Shown piece after piece: positions 7,629 through 16,518 of a DNA stretch of 64,000 nucleotides. The number at the start of each line of letters is the position of its first letter. Position 1 is the first letter of the stretch. The DNA comes from CAZPBN01 sp964584935 (GTDB lineage: Bacteria > Acidobacteriota > Aminicenantia > Aminicenantales > Aminicenantaceae). The stretch covers positions 1 through 64,000 of the forward strand of contig CAZPBN010000008.1 in NCBI GenBank assembly GCA_964584935.1, in the 5' to 3' direction. A program made the translations under genes and the position numbers. Below the pieces are notes generated by a model. The model was given only the letters and a program-made list of their open reading frames with translations. It made no database searches and was not told the origin of the DNA.

Positions 7629-8615
7629 ATGAAAAAAGAAGGTAATTTGAAATACATCCAATCAGTATCTAAGCAAAGGATTTTAATTCTGTTTCTGTTC
7701 ATTGCTTTGTTCGCAGGGATTTCCTGCAGCACAGTGAGTCTTCAAGAAGCCAAACTCCTGGGAGAACAGGGCATTGAGGCATCCACCACTATCAGCGAGT
7801 CCTACAAAATCACTGCTGAACAAGTAGACCTTTATGAAGAGGGTGAGTGCATTCTGGCTGCACTCAAAGAGGGATACACTTCCCCCAGTGAACAAACAAA
7901 AAAATATTTAAAAGTCATCAAAGAAGAACTCACCAGGCGCAGTGATATGTTCGACAAACTGTCAGAAGCCTATGTGTCATTTCTTGCGCTTGCTGTGTTT
8001 AACAACAAAGAAGAAATGGAACAATCTTTGGAAAATCTTTCCCTATCCATTGACGAATATAATGAGACGATCGGAAGAGAATATTTCAATACAGGATATG
8101 TCAAACTCTTTGAAGAAAGTGTGAATCTATTTTCTATTGAAAAACAAAAAAATCTATTAAAAAAAACAAGCCAATTGATGAGAAACAATCTTGAATCCAT
8201 AAAGACACTTCTTGAACAACAAAAAGAAAGTGATTCCTTAATTGCCATGAGAGAAGAAATCGAAAACAACCGGTTGAAAGTAGCCAGAACTCTGTGGAAA
8301 GAAGAAATCGGACTGCCCACAGAAATTTTCAGAGAGCATGTAACTCATTACGGACTTGTATTGAATGAGAAAAAATCTTATCCCAAGTATTTGAGTCCTG
8401 AAATAAAAAAAGCTGTCGAAGAAGTTTTGATAATAAGACACGAAAAAAAAGTCGAATCTCTCCAAAGATCATACAAAGCTTCTATTAAGGCAATCCAATC
8501 ATTGATAACGGCACATAAAAGCCTGGAAGAGGGTGAAGGATTTTCTCCTGGTTCCATCAATGCCTTTCTGGAGGCGATCCATCGGTATATGGATGTTTTT
8601 GAGGACTGGGAATGA
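7629..8615 (+). CDS. Predicted lipoprotein, helical, unknown function
   Basis: Protein of 328 residues. A basic N terminus is followed by a hydrophobic stretch (ILILFLFIALFAG) and ISC at about residues 31-33, which fits a lipobox with C33 as the lipidated residue. The mature part is predicted to be largely helical and charged, with no domain I recognise. Its stop overlaps the start of the next gene (ATGA, 8612-8615), so the two products are likely made together and may work as a pair at the membrane. A later ATG would cut into the signal peptide, so the first ATG is kept. Confidence 0.65.
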   Translation: MKKEGNLKYIQSVSKQRILILFLFIALFAGISCSTVSLQEAKLLGEQGIEASTTISESYKITAEQVDLYEEGECILAALKEGYTSPSEQTKKYLKVIKEELTRRSDMFDKLSEAYVSFLALAVFNNKEEMEQSLENLSLSIDEYNETIGREYFNTGYVKLFEESVNLFSIEKQKNLLKKTSQLMRNNLESIKTLLEQQKESDSLIAMREEIENNRLKVARTLWKEEIGLPTEIFREHVTHYGLVLNEKKSYPKYLSPEIKKAVEEVLIIRHEKKVESLQRSYKASIKAIQSLITAHKSLEEGEGFSPGSINAFLEAIHRYMDVFEDWE

Positions 8616-8947
8616 TGAATCATCATAAATCTTTTGATGAGATAAAAAAAACCTATCTTCTCATTGACAAGAATTTTGATAGGATTATTGCATCCTGTGA
8701 AAACAAGGAGCAAAAAGAGGAAGCCATTGAAGCCAGGAATCTTGCCTGCGAAGCCTATTTTGAAGCGATTGCCAATGGTTTAAAGGAAAACAGTGATTTT
8801 ATTGAAGAAACGACGGAACAGTTAAAAAACGCCAATGACAGGATAGAGCATTCCATTGAGTCCTTACAGAATGTCACAGATTTTATCAATCTTATGAACG
8901 AAGCGGTCGGGCTGGCGAAATCACTAATCCATTGGCCTGAGTTTTAG
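8612..8947 (+). CDS. Small helical protein paired with the lipoprotein
   Basis: Protein of 111 residues starting at the ATG that overlaps the lipoprotein stop codon. It has no signal peptide or membrane segment and appears to be mostly amphipathic helix, with heptad-like spacing in DFIEETTEQLKNANDRIEHS. I do not recognise the family. Overlapping start and stop indicate translational coupling with the lipoprotein gene, so it may be a partner of it. Palindromic repeats follow about 50 bases after the stop. Confidence 0.6.
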   Translation: MMNHHKSFDEIKKTYLLIDKNFDRIIASCENKEQKEEAIEARNLACEAYFEAIANGLKENSDFIEETTEQLKNANDRIEHSIESLQNVTDFINLMNEAVGLAKSLIHWPEF

Positions 8948-8995
8948 ATAGATGGAATTCGAACGTTTTGTTTTATTATGGATTTTAAGTATGGG

Positions 8996-9440
8996 AACCG
9001 GGCCACGCGGCCCGTTCGGGGAATCGAACCATGCGGAATAGGATTGGATTGCCCGGTCAAGCCGGGCAATGACATAGGAAAATGGAAATTGAAGTCGGAC
9101 AATGACAAAAGGTCAGACCGGGCGATGACAGGGGAAAATGGATTGCCCGGTCAAGCCGGGCAATGACATATGAAGGGATTGGTCCCCGAACAGTCCGGTA
9201 AATAGAAAAATGATTGATGGTGCGATAGAATACGGCTCGTTCATGGATCGGGCCCTACAGGATAGGTTTGGATTGCCCGATCAAGTCGGCCAATGACAGG
9301 GGAAGGGATTAATGACATAGGAAAATGGAAATTGAAGTCGGGCAATGACAAAAGATCAGACCGGGCGATGACAGGGGAAAATGGAAATTAAAGCCGGACA
9401 ATGACATATGCGGCTCAATGCGGGGATCGGGTCCTGCAGA
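8996..9440. repeat. Palindromic dispersed repeat cluster, island 3
   Basis: Largest island. Two exact TTGCCCGG-TCAAG-CCGGGCAA hairpins (about 9047-9072 and 9141-9168), a variant at about 9270-9297, several half copies ending in CAATGACA, and shared flanks (GGGCCACGCGGCCCGTTCGG near 9000; GCTCGTTCATGGATCGGGCC near 9235). It fills the 504-base gap between the lipoprotein partner and hisD and lies immediately downstream of the his operon, where such hairpins could act as mRNA 3' ends. Confidence 0.8.
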
Positions 9441-9451
9441 AAGGTATCAAT

Positions 9452-10720
9452 CTATGACTCTTCTCGAATGCTAATGGAACGGGCATGTCCTTCCAATCCC
9501 TCTGCTGTGGCAATTTTTTTTGCCAGAGGAGCAATCCGCTTGAATCCCCGCTCATTGACTTTTAGAGTGGTTTGAAACTTTAGAAAATTTTTAACACTCA
9601 GAGCTCCAGAATATCTTGAAGCCAAATTGGTGGGGAGTATATGATTGAGCCCGCTGGAGTAATCCCCTAATGCTTCGGCTGAGTATTCTCCTATAAATAA
9701 CGAACCGTAGTTTTTCAACTTCGGAATAAAAGGTTCCGGTTCCCTTATATGAAGTTCCAGGTGCTCCGGTGCTCTTCGATTGGCAAGTTCGACCGCATCT
9801 TCAATCCGGTCAACCAATATAATATGGCCGTTTGTATCCAGGGAATTTCTTACAATCTTTGCATTCTTCAAACTCATCAGCTGCCTGTTGATTTCACGCT
9901 CCACTTCCTCGACCAAATTATTAGCATCGGTGACCAGTATCGGAACAGCATTTTCATCATGCTCAGACTGGCCTATCAAATCTGCAGCGATATAGGAGGC
10001 ATTCGCCTCCTGGTCAGCAATTATCATCACTTCAGTGGGACCGGCAATGAAATCAATTCCCACACTTCCATAAACATATTTTTTCGCAGCACTCACATAA
10101 TTGTTGCCAGGGCCCACAATCTTATCCACTCTCTTGATACTTTCGGTTCCAAAAGCCATGGCTGCAATGGCTTGAGCCCCTCCCACTCTGTATATTTCAT
10201 TGACACCGCAAATATCTGCCACAACCAGGATCATAGGATTCACAAATCCCTTATCAGACGGCGGCGAACACACCACCAGCTCCTTAACTCCTGCTGTCTG
10301 CGCAGGAATCGCCCCCATCATTAAAGTGGAGATAAGGGGATACCTGCCACAAGGAACATAAATCCCGACCCGCTCTATGGGAATTATCTTTTGTCCCAAA
10401 CGGATTCCTTTCTCCGGTTCAAATTCAAATTCTTTGAATAGTTCAAACTGCCTCAAAGAGAATCTTTTCAGATTTTTAACCGCTTTCTTCATATCTGAAA
10501 TCAAATCTTTATCCACCTCTGAATAAGCCCGCTCTATATCTTCTTTTTTCACTTCGAAATTCATTATTCTTATGTTATCAAACTGCCCTGTGAATGATCT
10601 TAAAGCCCTGTCCCCTTCTTCTTTAACCCTGTTCACTATTTCCTGAACTTTGGGCAAGTCCACAAATTCCTTATAGGAAAAGAAACCATCTTTCAATTGC
10701 TCTAATCTCAATCGTTTCAA
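9452..10720 (-). CDS. hisD: Histidinol dehydrogenase
   Basis: Catalyses the last two oxidations of histidine synthesis, histidinol to histidine with two NAD+. Length of 422 residues is typical. The family signature is present: FIAGPTEVMIIAD, then AADLIGQSEHDENAVPI with the conserved Q and H that bind zinc and substrate, and later RAPEHLELH and the NHILPT block. It is the last gene of the his operon and the only one separated from its neighbour by a gap (21 bases after hisA/IE). Repeat island 3 begins a few bases beyond its stop. Confidence 0.96.
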   Translation of the reverse strand: MKRLRLEQLKDGFFSYKEFVDLPKVQEIVNRVKEEGDRALRSFTGQFDNIRIMNFEVKKEDIERAYSEVDKDLISDMKKAVKNLKRFSLRQFELFKEFEFEPEKGIRLGQKIIPIERVGIYVPCGRYPLISTLMMGAIPAQTAGVKELVVCSPPSDKGFVNPMILVVADICGVNEIYRVGGAQAIAAMAFGTESIKRVDKIVGPGNNYVSAAKKYVYGSVGIDFIAGPTEVMIIADQEANASYIAADLIGQSEHDENAVPILVTDANNLVEEVEREINRQLMSLKNAKIVRNSLDTNGHIILVDRIEDAVELANRRAPEHLELHIREPEPFIPKLKNYGSLFIGEYSAEALGDYSSGLNHILPTNLASRYSGALSVKNFLKFQTTLKVNERGFKRIAPLAKKIATAEGLEGHARSISIREES

Positions 10721-10741
10721 TGCTCCTCCTTTGATGACTTT

Positions 10742-11998
10742 TTATTTATCTCTTGAAATTCTTCTTCTTCTTTTTAGCTCATTAAGGATATCTGCCAGTT
10801 TTATATTGTTTTTAACCAATAAAACACTCATAAAATACATCAAATCTGAAGCTTCCCACATCACATCTTCTTTCTTCTCTGCCCTAACCAACTCCCCTGC
10901 TTCTTCAATAATCTTCCCCTTCAGCGTCGATATATCTAATTTCGCAGTATACGAATTTTTGGGATTTTTTTCAAGTCTATTTTTAATGACATCAAAAAGT
11001 TCTTCCAGGTGAAATTGTCTGTCTCCAAAACAAGAGTATGTTCCAAGGTGACAGGAAACTCCTTTAGGTTTCACCCACAACAGCAGGGCATCAGAATCAC
11101 AATCGGTTCTTATTTTTAGAAAATCCTGCACATTTCCAGAAGTTTCTCCTTTCATCCAGAGCTTTTTTCTCGACCTTGAAAAATACCAGGCGCAGCCGGT
11201 TTCAAATGTTTTTTTGAGGGATTCCCTGCTGCTGTAAGCCAGCATCAAAACCTGAGATCTTTGATCAATGGCTATGGTGGGGATCAAATTCTTTTCCCAG
11301 TCCAAAGAATGTATGAACGCATCCGCCAGGCTGAACTTTTCTGAATAAACAGCCATTCCCAATTGAGTGTTTATGTGAAGAGAGGACAGGAATTGAATTT
11401 CTTCTAAAGATGATATCCCTCCGGCAGCAGTTATCTGTAAGTCAGTCCTATTTCTGATTCTTTTGAACAATTTCAAATCCGTGCCCTTCATGAGCCCCTC
11501 TTTTTCCACACAGGTATAAAGGAACTCTGAAGCGTAGGGCCTCATCTCTTCAAGAACCTCGCTCAAACCAAATCCAGCCTTATTTTTCCACCCGTGAGTC
11601 ACGATTTCCCCCTCCAAGGAGTCAACCGCTATAATGATCCGTTCTTTTCCTATAGCTGATTTCAAAGCCTTTAAAAAATTCTCATCAAGTCCCTTTTCAT
11701 GGAAAGCTTTTGTTCCAATGATCACTTTTTCTGCTCCATAGGAAATCATTCTTTTGGCTTTTTCTATAGTTCTAATACCGCCTCCCACCCGGCAGGAAGC
11801 CCACTGGCAAATATTTTTAATCACATGTTCATTGTGTCCGTCTTCAAAAGCTGCGTCCAGGTCGATGAGGGCGATCTCTCCGTATTTTGAAAATTGCTCG
11901 GCAATCTTGGAGGGAAATTCGTTCTCAAAGACTTTCTCCCGCCCTTGCTTCAACTGAACCGCTTTTCCTCTGCTGAGGTCTATAGATGGTATAATCAT
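10742..11998 (-). CDS. hisA: HisA-HisI-HisE fusion: ProFAR isomerase, PR-AMP cyclohydrolase and PR-ATP pyrophosphatase
   Basis: One 418-residue protein carrying three steps. Residues about 1-230 are a HisA TIM barrel (IPSIDLSRGKAVQL with the catalytic D, CRVGGGIRT, ITAAGGISS). Residues about 235-335 are HisI (WMKGETSGNVQ; D, D and C ligands in RTDCDSDALL and SCHLGTYSC). Residues about 340-415 are HisE (KIIEEAGELVRA, WEASDLMYF with the metal-binding acidic residues). HisI-HisE fusions are common; attaching HisA in front is not. The fused protein would handle steps 2 to 4 consecutively. Start overlaps the hisF stop by four bases (ATGA). No sign of an internal frameshift or of separate starts. 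Confidence 0.93.
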   Translation of the reverse strand: MIIPSIDLSRGKAVQLKQGREKVFENEFPSKIAEQFSKYGEIALIDLDAAFEDGHNEHVIKNICQWASCRVGGGIRTIEKAKRMISYGAEKVIIGTKAFHEKGLDENFLKALKSAIGKERIIIAVDSLEGEIVTHGWKNKAGFGLSEVLEEMRPYASEFLYTCVEKEGLMKGTDLKLFKRIRNRTDLQITAAGGISSLEEIQFLSSLHINTQLGMAVYSEKFSLADAFIHSLDWEKNLIPTIAIDQRSQVLMLAYSSRESLKKTFETGCAWYFSRSRKKLWMKGETSGNVQDFLKIRTDCDSDALLLWVKPKGVSCHLGTYSCFGDRQFHLEELFDVIKNRLEKNPKNSYTAKLDISTLKGKIIEEAGELVRAEKKEDVMWEASDLMYFMSVLLVKNNIKLADILNELKRRRRISRDK

Positions 11999-12747
11999 CT
12001 CACTCTCACTCCTTTCCTTATAAGATATTGTTTGATGTCACAGATTCTTAATTCTCTGTAGTGAAGTAAAGAGGCAATAAGGACAGCATCGGCTTTCCCC
12101 AAATGAATGGCATCATGGATCTGAGCCAGATTTCCCGCTCCTCCGGAAGCGATAACAGGAATCGATAAAGCCTCTGAAACAGTCTTTGTTAATGGGAGGT
12201 CATAGCCATTCCTGGTTCCATCCATATCAATGGAATTCAAAAGTATTTCTCCGGCACCCAGCTCCTTAATCCTCTTTGCCCACTGAACAGCATCCAGACC
12301 GGAGTCTTGTCTCCCTCCTTTCAGATAGGCATTCCAGGAATTGCCGGTCTTTTTAGCATCAATGGAAAGAACAATGCACTGGGAACCGAAAATAGAGGCT
12401 CCTTCAGAGATAATGGCAGGATTTTCAATCGCTGCCGAACACATGGACACTTTATCAGCGCCGGAATTGAGGAGCTCTTTTATATCCTGCGTGCTTCTGA
12501 CTCCGCCTCCGGCAGTCAAGGGAATAAAAACAGACCTGGAAACCTTTTCCACAACACCGAGCATTGTCTTCCGGCTCCTGTAGGTTGCCCCAATATCCAG
12601 GAAAATAATCTCATCGGCTCCTTCATCGTTATAATATTGAGCAAGGGAAACCGGATCACCGGCATAGCGGATGTTCTTGAATTTTATTCCTTTAACCACT
12701 TTCCCGTCTTCAACATCCAGACACGGAATAATTCTGGTGGCTAACAT
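11995..12747 (-). CDS. hisF: Imidazole glycerol phosphate synthase, cyclase subunit
   Basis: The cyclase subunit of IGP synthase. It uses ammonia from HisH to turn PRFAR into imidazole glycerol phosphate and AICAR. A 250-residue TIM barrel with the catalytic aspartates in IPCLDVEDGKVVKG (near residue 11) and LSIDAKKTG (near 130), plus phosphate-binding loops TAGGGVRS and IASGGAG. It overlaps hisH by seven bases and hisA/IE by four, so it is translationally coupled to both. Confidence 0.96.
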   Translation of the reverse strand: MLATRIIPCLDVEDGKVVKGIKFKNIRYAGDPVSLAQYYNDEGADEIIFLDIGATYRSRKTMLGVVEKVSRSVFIPLTAGGGVRSTQDIKELLNSGADKVSMCSAAIENPAIISEGASIFGSQCIVLSIDAKKTGNSWNAYLKGGRQDSGLDAVQWAKRIKELGAGEILLNSIDMDGTRNGYDLPLTKTVSEALSIPVIASGGAGNLAQIHDAIHLGKADAVLIASLLHYRELRICDIKQYLIRKGVRVR

Positions 12748-13343
12748 TTTTCCACCCAGTTTTTGAGAAGTTTTAATCCGGGAGGGCCGCTTTTCTCAGG
12801 ATGAAACTGGACTCCCCATATACGGTCTATTCCTGATATGGAGGCATAATCCAAACCATAATCTGTCACAGCATGAACGATTTCTGATTGGGGGGTGAAA
12901 ACATAATAGCTGTGGACAAAATAAAAATACTCTCCATCCTTGATTCCATCCAGGAGGCAGGCTCTTTTTTGGATTTGTATGGTATTCCATCCAATCTGGG
13001 GGACTTTTTTGGCTTTAAATTTCCGGCAATTTCCTTTAAAAACCGCTAAACCAAATGTCCGGGCAGATTCCTCGCTTTTCTCGAACAACATTTGAAGGCC
13101 GAGACAGATCCCTAGAAAAGGTTTCCCCGCTTGGATCCACTGCTGCACCGGCTCCAAAAAACCGGTTTTTTTGAGTTTGCCAACAGCATGTCCAAAAGAA
13201 CCGACACCCGGGAGGACGAGACGTTTGACTGATTTTAAATGACAGTCCCGGGATACAATGATGTTGTCTTTTTTCAGAAAATTGAATGCTTTTTGGATGG
13301 AATGAATATTTCCTGCTCCATAATCAATGATTCCTATCATCAT
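12741..13343 (-). CDS. hisH: Imidazole glycerol phosphate synthase, glutamine amidotransferase subunit
   Basis: Class I glutamine amidotransferase that feeds ammonia to HisF. Residues: IDYGAGNIHS at the N terminus, nucleophile C in LGICLGLQML near residue 80, and the H-x-E pair in QFHPEKSG near 180. Length of about 200 residues is normal. The start, ATG 13343 or the adjacent ATG 13340, lies about 20 bases inside the end of hisB, and its end overlaps hisF, so the pair of IGP synthase subunits is made in step. Confidence 0.95.
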   Translation of the reverse strand: MMIGIIDYGAGNIHSIQKAFNFLKKDNIIVSRDCHLKSVKRLVLPGVGSFGHAVGKLKKTGFLEPVQQWIQAGKPFLGICLGLQMLFEKSEESARTFGLAVFKGNCRKFKAKKVPQIGWNTIQIQKRACLLDGIKDGEYFYFVHSYYVFTPQSEIVHAVTDYGLDYASISGIDRIWGVQFHPEKSGPPGLKLLKNWVEKC

Positions 13344-13932
13344 CTATCACTCCTTTTATGCTTGGTATGGCTTCCTTTTCCCTTGAATCCAGAGAACAAG
13401 CCATGCGCATGGCTTTTCCGAAGGCTTTGAACATGGCTTCCATTTTGTGATGGTCGCTTCGTCCGGACAATATCCGTATGGCGATATTGGCTTTCAGATT
13501 TGCGGCAAAGGCTTGAAAAAAATCCTCAACCAGATCGGTATCCATTGCCCCGCAAAATCTCCGTTTGAATGACCCTTCATACTGAAGAAAAGGCCTCCCC
13601 CCTATATCCACAGCAGCTAAGGAAAGAACATCATCCATGGGAAAAACAAAATATCCGGCGCGGTTGATTCCTTTCCTATCTCCCAAGGCTTTGCTGAAGG
13701 CTTGACCCAAGACAATGCCGCAATCTTCAATCAGGTGATGCTGGTCAACATGAAGGTCTCCTTGAGCTTTGACATTCAAATCAAACAATCCGTGCTTGGA
13801 AAACGATTCCAGCATGTGATTGAAAAACCCAACCGGGGTCTTGATGGTTGCCTTGCCTTTGCCTTCCAGTATTAAATAGACCCGGACTTCGGTTTCTTTT
13901 GTTGTTCTGTTGCAGCGGGCTGAGCGACTCAT
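13324..13932 (-). CDS. hisB: Imidazoleglycerol-phosphate dehydratase
   Basis: Dehydrates imidazole glycerol phosphate to imidazole acetol phosphate, with manganese bound by two histidine-rich motifs. Both are visible: DQHHLIEDCG near residue 65 and SDHHKMEAMFKAFG near 165. The 202-residue length corresponds to the dehydratase alone, without the N-terminal histidinol-phosphatase domain found in enterobacterial HisB. That activity must come from elsewhere; the HAD gene immediately upstream is the obvious candidate. Start overlaps the HAD stop by four bases. Confidence 0.95.
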   Translation of the reverse strand: MSRSARCNRTTKETEVRVYLILEGKGKATIKTPVGFFNHMLESFSKHGLFDLNVKAQGDLHVDQHHLIEDCGIVLGQAFSKALGDRKGINRAGYFVFPMDDVLSLAAVDIGGRPFLQYEGSFKRRFCGAMDTDLVEDFFQAFAANLKANIAIRILSGRSDHHKMEAMFKAFGKAMRMACSLDSREKEAIPSIKGVIDDDRNH

Positions 13933-14603
13933 TTTAAAACCTCCCTTAGATCATTGATATCGTTCAATACATGGCGGGCACCACAGGACAGAAGCTTTTT
14001 CCTTTGCTCTTCCATTCCTTCTCCGGGAAGCGCCACCCCAAACGGAATCACAGAGGCTCTTTTCGCTGCTGTGATATCGTCTACCGTATCCCCGAAATAG
14101 ACGGCTTTACGGGTATTCAGAAGTCTTAAAGCCAGTTTCAATCCATAAGGATGGGGTTTGTTTTTATCAGGAGGGACATCATTCATAGTGACCAAAACGG
14201 GAAAATACTTGTTTGCATTGAATCTGTTCAAGACATAATTTGCTTCCCGGGAAGGTCTTCCGGTGACAATTCCGGTTTTGTAATGGTTCTTGATGTGTTT
14301 CATCATCCTCGGATTTAAGAGCCACTTTTCGTTTTTGATAAGCCCGTTGTGGTCTTTACCCAAATAAATCTTCTGAAAAACCTCGATGATCTCCTTTTTA
14401 TTTATGGTTTGACCGTTGTCTTTCAGAAATCGTTCACAGAGGTCCCAGTCATTATTGAATCCTCCCCTGTTTTTATAAGCCAGAATCTCTGATATCTCAG
14501 GTCTTTTTCCTAAATATTGTTCAATCACCCGGGCAACGGTTTCCCTGTAGGAAAGAGAGACATCAACCAGAACACCATCCATATCAAAAAGCACAGCGTT
14601 CAT
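13929..14603 (-). CDS. HAD-superfamily phosphatase, probable histidinol-phosphatase
   Basis: HAD subfamily IA hydrolase of about 224 residues. Motif I is FDMDGVLVD with both catalytic aspartates, motif II is the T of GIVTGRPSR, motif III the K of DKNKPHPYG, and motif IV FGDTVDDITAA. The gene sits between hisC and hisB and overlaps both, so it belongs to the pathway by position. The operon has no PHP-type HisK, no HisB phosphatase domain and no IMPase-type HisN, so inference is that this enzyme removes phosphate from histidinol phosphate. The start is placed at ATG 14603, overlapping the hisC stop and well spaced from AAGGAG; ATG 14609 is possible. Specificity is not proven by the sequence. 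Confidence 0.85.
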   Translation of the reverse strand: MNAVLFDMDGVLVDVSLSYRETVARVIEQYLGKRPEISEILAYKNRGGFNNDWDLCERFLKDNGQTINKKEIIEVFQKIYLGKDHNGLIKNEKWLLNPRMMKHIKNHYKTGIVTGRPSREANYVLNRFNANKYFPVLVTMNDVPPDKNKPHPYGLKLALRLLNTRKAVYFGDTVDDITAAKRASVIPFGVALPGEGMEEQRKKLLSCGARHVLNDINDLREVLK

Positions 14604-15661
14604 GAGCATCTCTCCTTGACCTGGTGCTTCAATTTTTCCAGAAAAAAATCATTTTCCTGAGGAGTGCCAACAGTCACTCTCAACATGTCTCTCAGACTGT
14701 CCTGCTGAAAACTTCGGACAAGGACTCCTTTTTGGCGGAGTCCCTTAAACATGCCTTCTCCTGGAATTTTTGAGGATCCAAAGAGTAAGAAATTGGCACT
14801 GGAGGGAATAAAAATAATCTCATCTGTTTTTTTTAATTCGGCTGATATTCTTTCTCTTTCTCTGAGCAGGTTTTCGACATTTTCTTTGATGAAATCTTGT
14901 TTGGTGAGGAGGACTTCCCCGACTGCCTGCTGGAATATGCCCACTGAAAATGGCATTTTTACTTTTCTGAGCTCTTTGACGTTCTTGTTTTGGCTTAGAA
15001 GATATCCGAGTCGAATTCCGGCGAGATTTAAAGCTTTGGAAAAAGTCCTCAACACAATCAAATTTGGGTATTTGGGGATAAGTTGCTGAACCGTTTGTTT
15101 ATAAAATTCATAATAGGCTTCGTCGATGACCACCAGGCACTTTGCCTTCTTTAGGATTTCTTCCACTTCTATGGGCTGAAGAGCTGTTCCAATGGGATTG
15201 TTAGGAGAAGCCAGAATGATGAGATTCACATCTTGGGCTTTTTTAATGATGGAATCAAGGTCAAAACTGAAATCGTTTCTTAAATCAACTTCCAGAACAT
15301 CAATATTCATCACAGAGGCAAGTCTTTTGTAAATGGAAAATCCAGGATTGACAATCAACAGCCTGTCGCCTGAATCGCAGGAAGCCTGGATAACAACCTG
15401 TATCAACTCATTGGAACCATTTCCTATCATGATCCCTGACATTGGGAATTCCGTGTATTGAGATATTTTTTCAGCCAGTGAATTTGCTATTTCTGCGGGA
15501 TATCTGTTCCACTTTATTTTTTTTAGCCGGTCGAAGATTTCTTCTTTCATATCCAGGGGTATATCGACCGGGGACTCGTTTTGATTGAGCTTCACTATGG
15601 AAATATCCTGATCCACAGAATATTCATCAAGATGCAATACCTTCCTTTTTATTCCGTTCAT
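14600..15661 (-). CDS. hisC: Histidinol-phosphate aminotransferase
   Basis: PLP-dependent class I/II aminotransferase of 353 residues that converts imidazole acetol phosphate and glutamate to histidinol phosphate. The PLP lysine is in RTFSKALNLAGIRLGY near residue 211. VIDEAYYEF carries the D and Y that contact the cofactor ring, and NPNNPIG-like ASPNNPIGT is also present. Position between hisG and the HAD phosphatase gene, with overlaps at both ends, supports the HisC role over other aminotransferases of the fold. Confidence 0.94.
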   Translation of the reverse strand: MNGIKRKVLHLDEYSVDQDISIVKLNQNESPVDIPLDMKEEIFDRLKKIKWNRYPAEIANSLAEKISQYTEFPMSGIMIGNGSNELIQVVIQASCDSGDRLLIVNPGFSIYKRLASVMNIDVLEVDLRNDFSFDLDSIIKKAQDVNLIILASPNNPIGTALQPIEVEEILKKAKCLVVIDEAYYEFYKQTVQQLIPKYPNLIVLRTFSKALNLAGIRLGYLLSQNKNVKELRKVKMPFSVGIFQQAVGEVLLTKQDFIKENVENLLRERERISAELKKTDEIIFIPSSANFLLFGSSKIPGEGMFKGLRQKGVLVRSFQQDSLRDMLRVTVGTPQENDFFLEKLKHQVKERCS

Positions 15662-16518
15662 GAGATCACCTTCCTGAATTTGTATTCCAGAATATCGGTG
15701 GCACCCATTCTTTTTAAAACCGGAATCAGCCTGACTGTCTCATCCTTTTTAACCGCTACCTTGACCGCATACCCTTGGTCTTTATACAGCGACTGCACGG
15801 TGGGAGCCCTCATGCAGGGTAAGATGCGGACAATGGGTTCCAGCTTTTCAGGAGGGACATTCATCTCGAGCATGACTCTCTCTCTGGCATTGATCACCGC
15901 TTGAAATATCATTTTGAATTCCTCAATCTTTTTCTTTTTCCATGGATCCTTTATCGCTTGTTTGTTAGCAATAAAACGGGTGGAGGAATCCATTATTATT
16001 GAGACCACCTTCAAATCGTGGTCTTTCAAGGTCTGTCCTGAAGCGGAATTGTCAATGATCATATCCGCATCCTGGGGAGGATAAGCTTCCGTGGCTCCAT
16101 GAGTCCGCAAGAATATCGAATCATATTTTTCTTTACGTAGAAATTCTCTGGCAATGTTTTCATATTCAGATGCCACCACAATCTTTCTTAGCCTGAGTTC
16201 TTCCTGGCTCAAATGAGAGGGTATGGCAGCAACCACTCTGACAGAGTCTAACTTAAGATCCAGTATCTCTGCGACATCTGATTTTGTTTCAACGATCCAG
16301 TCATATCCTGTAAAGCCTATGTCGTGAGATCCCAACTCAATAAGCTGAGCAATGTTCTGCGGCTTCATTATTTTTGCTTCGATTTCAGGATCCCCAGTGA
16401 AAGGGATGTATAAACGATCATTTGTTTCCACCTGAATTCCTGAATCCTGAAGCAGCTTGATGACATTTTTAAATATTCTTCCTTTTGGAATGACAAGTTT
16501 GATTTTGTTTCCCATCAA
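15658..16518 (-). CDS. hisG: ATP phosphoribosyltransferase, long form
   Basis: First committed enzyme of histidine synthesis, joining ATP and PRPP. At 286 residues it is the long form, with a catalytic part (LVIPKGRIF, DIGFTGYDW) and a C-terminal ACT-like regulatory domain from about 215 on (LPCMRAPTVQSL). The PRPP loop region has DMIIDNSASGQTL. Long-form HisG is feedback-inhibited by histidine directly and does not need HisZ. It is the first gene of the operon, with a GGAGGT ribosome site just before the ATG. No attenuator or T-box could be recognised in the short leader. Confidence 0.95.
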   Translation of the reverse strand: MMGNKIKLVIPKGRIFKNVIKLLQDSGIQVETNDRLYIPFTGDPEIEAKIMKPQNIAQLIELGSHDIGFTGYDWIVETKSDVAEILDLKLDSVRVVAAIPSHLSQEELRLRKIVVASEYENIAREFLRKEKYDSIFLRTHGATEAYPPQDADMIIDNSASGQTLKDHDLKVVSIIMDSSTRFIANKQAIKDPWKKKKIEEFKMIFQAVINARERVMLEMNVPPEKLEPIVRILPCMRAPTVQSLYKDQGYAVKVAVKKDETVRLIPVLKRMGATDILEYKFRKVIS

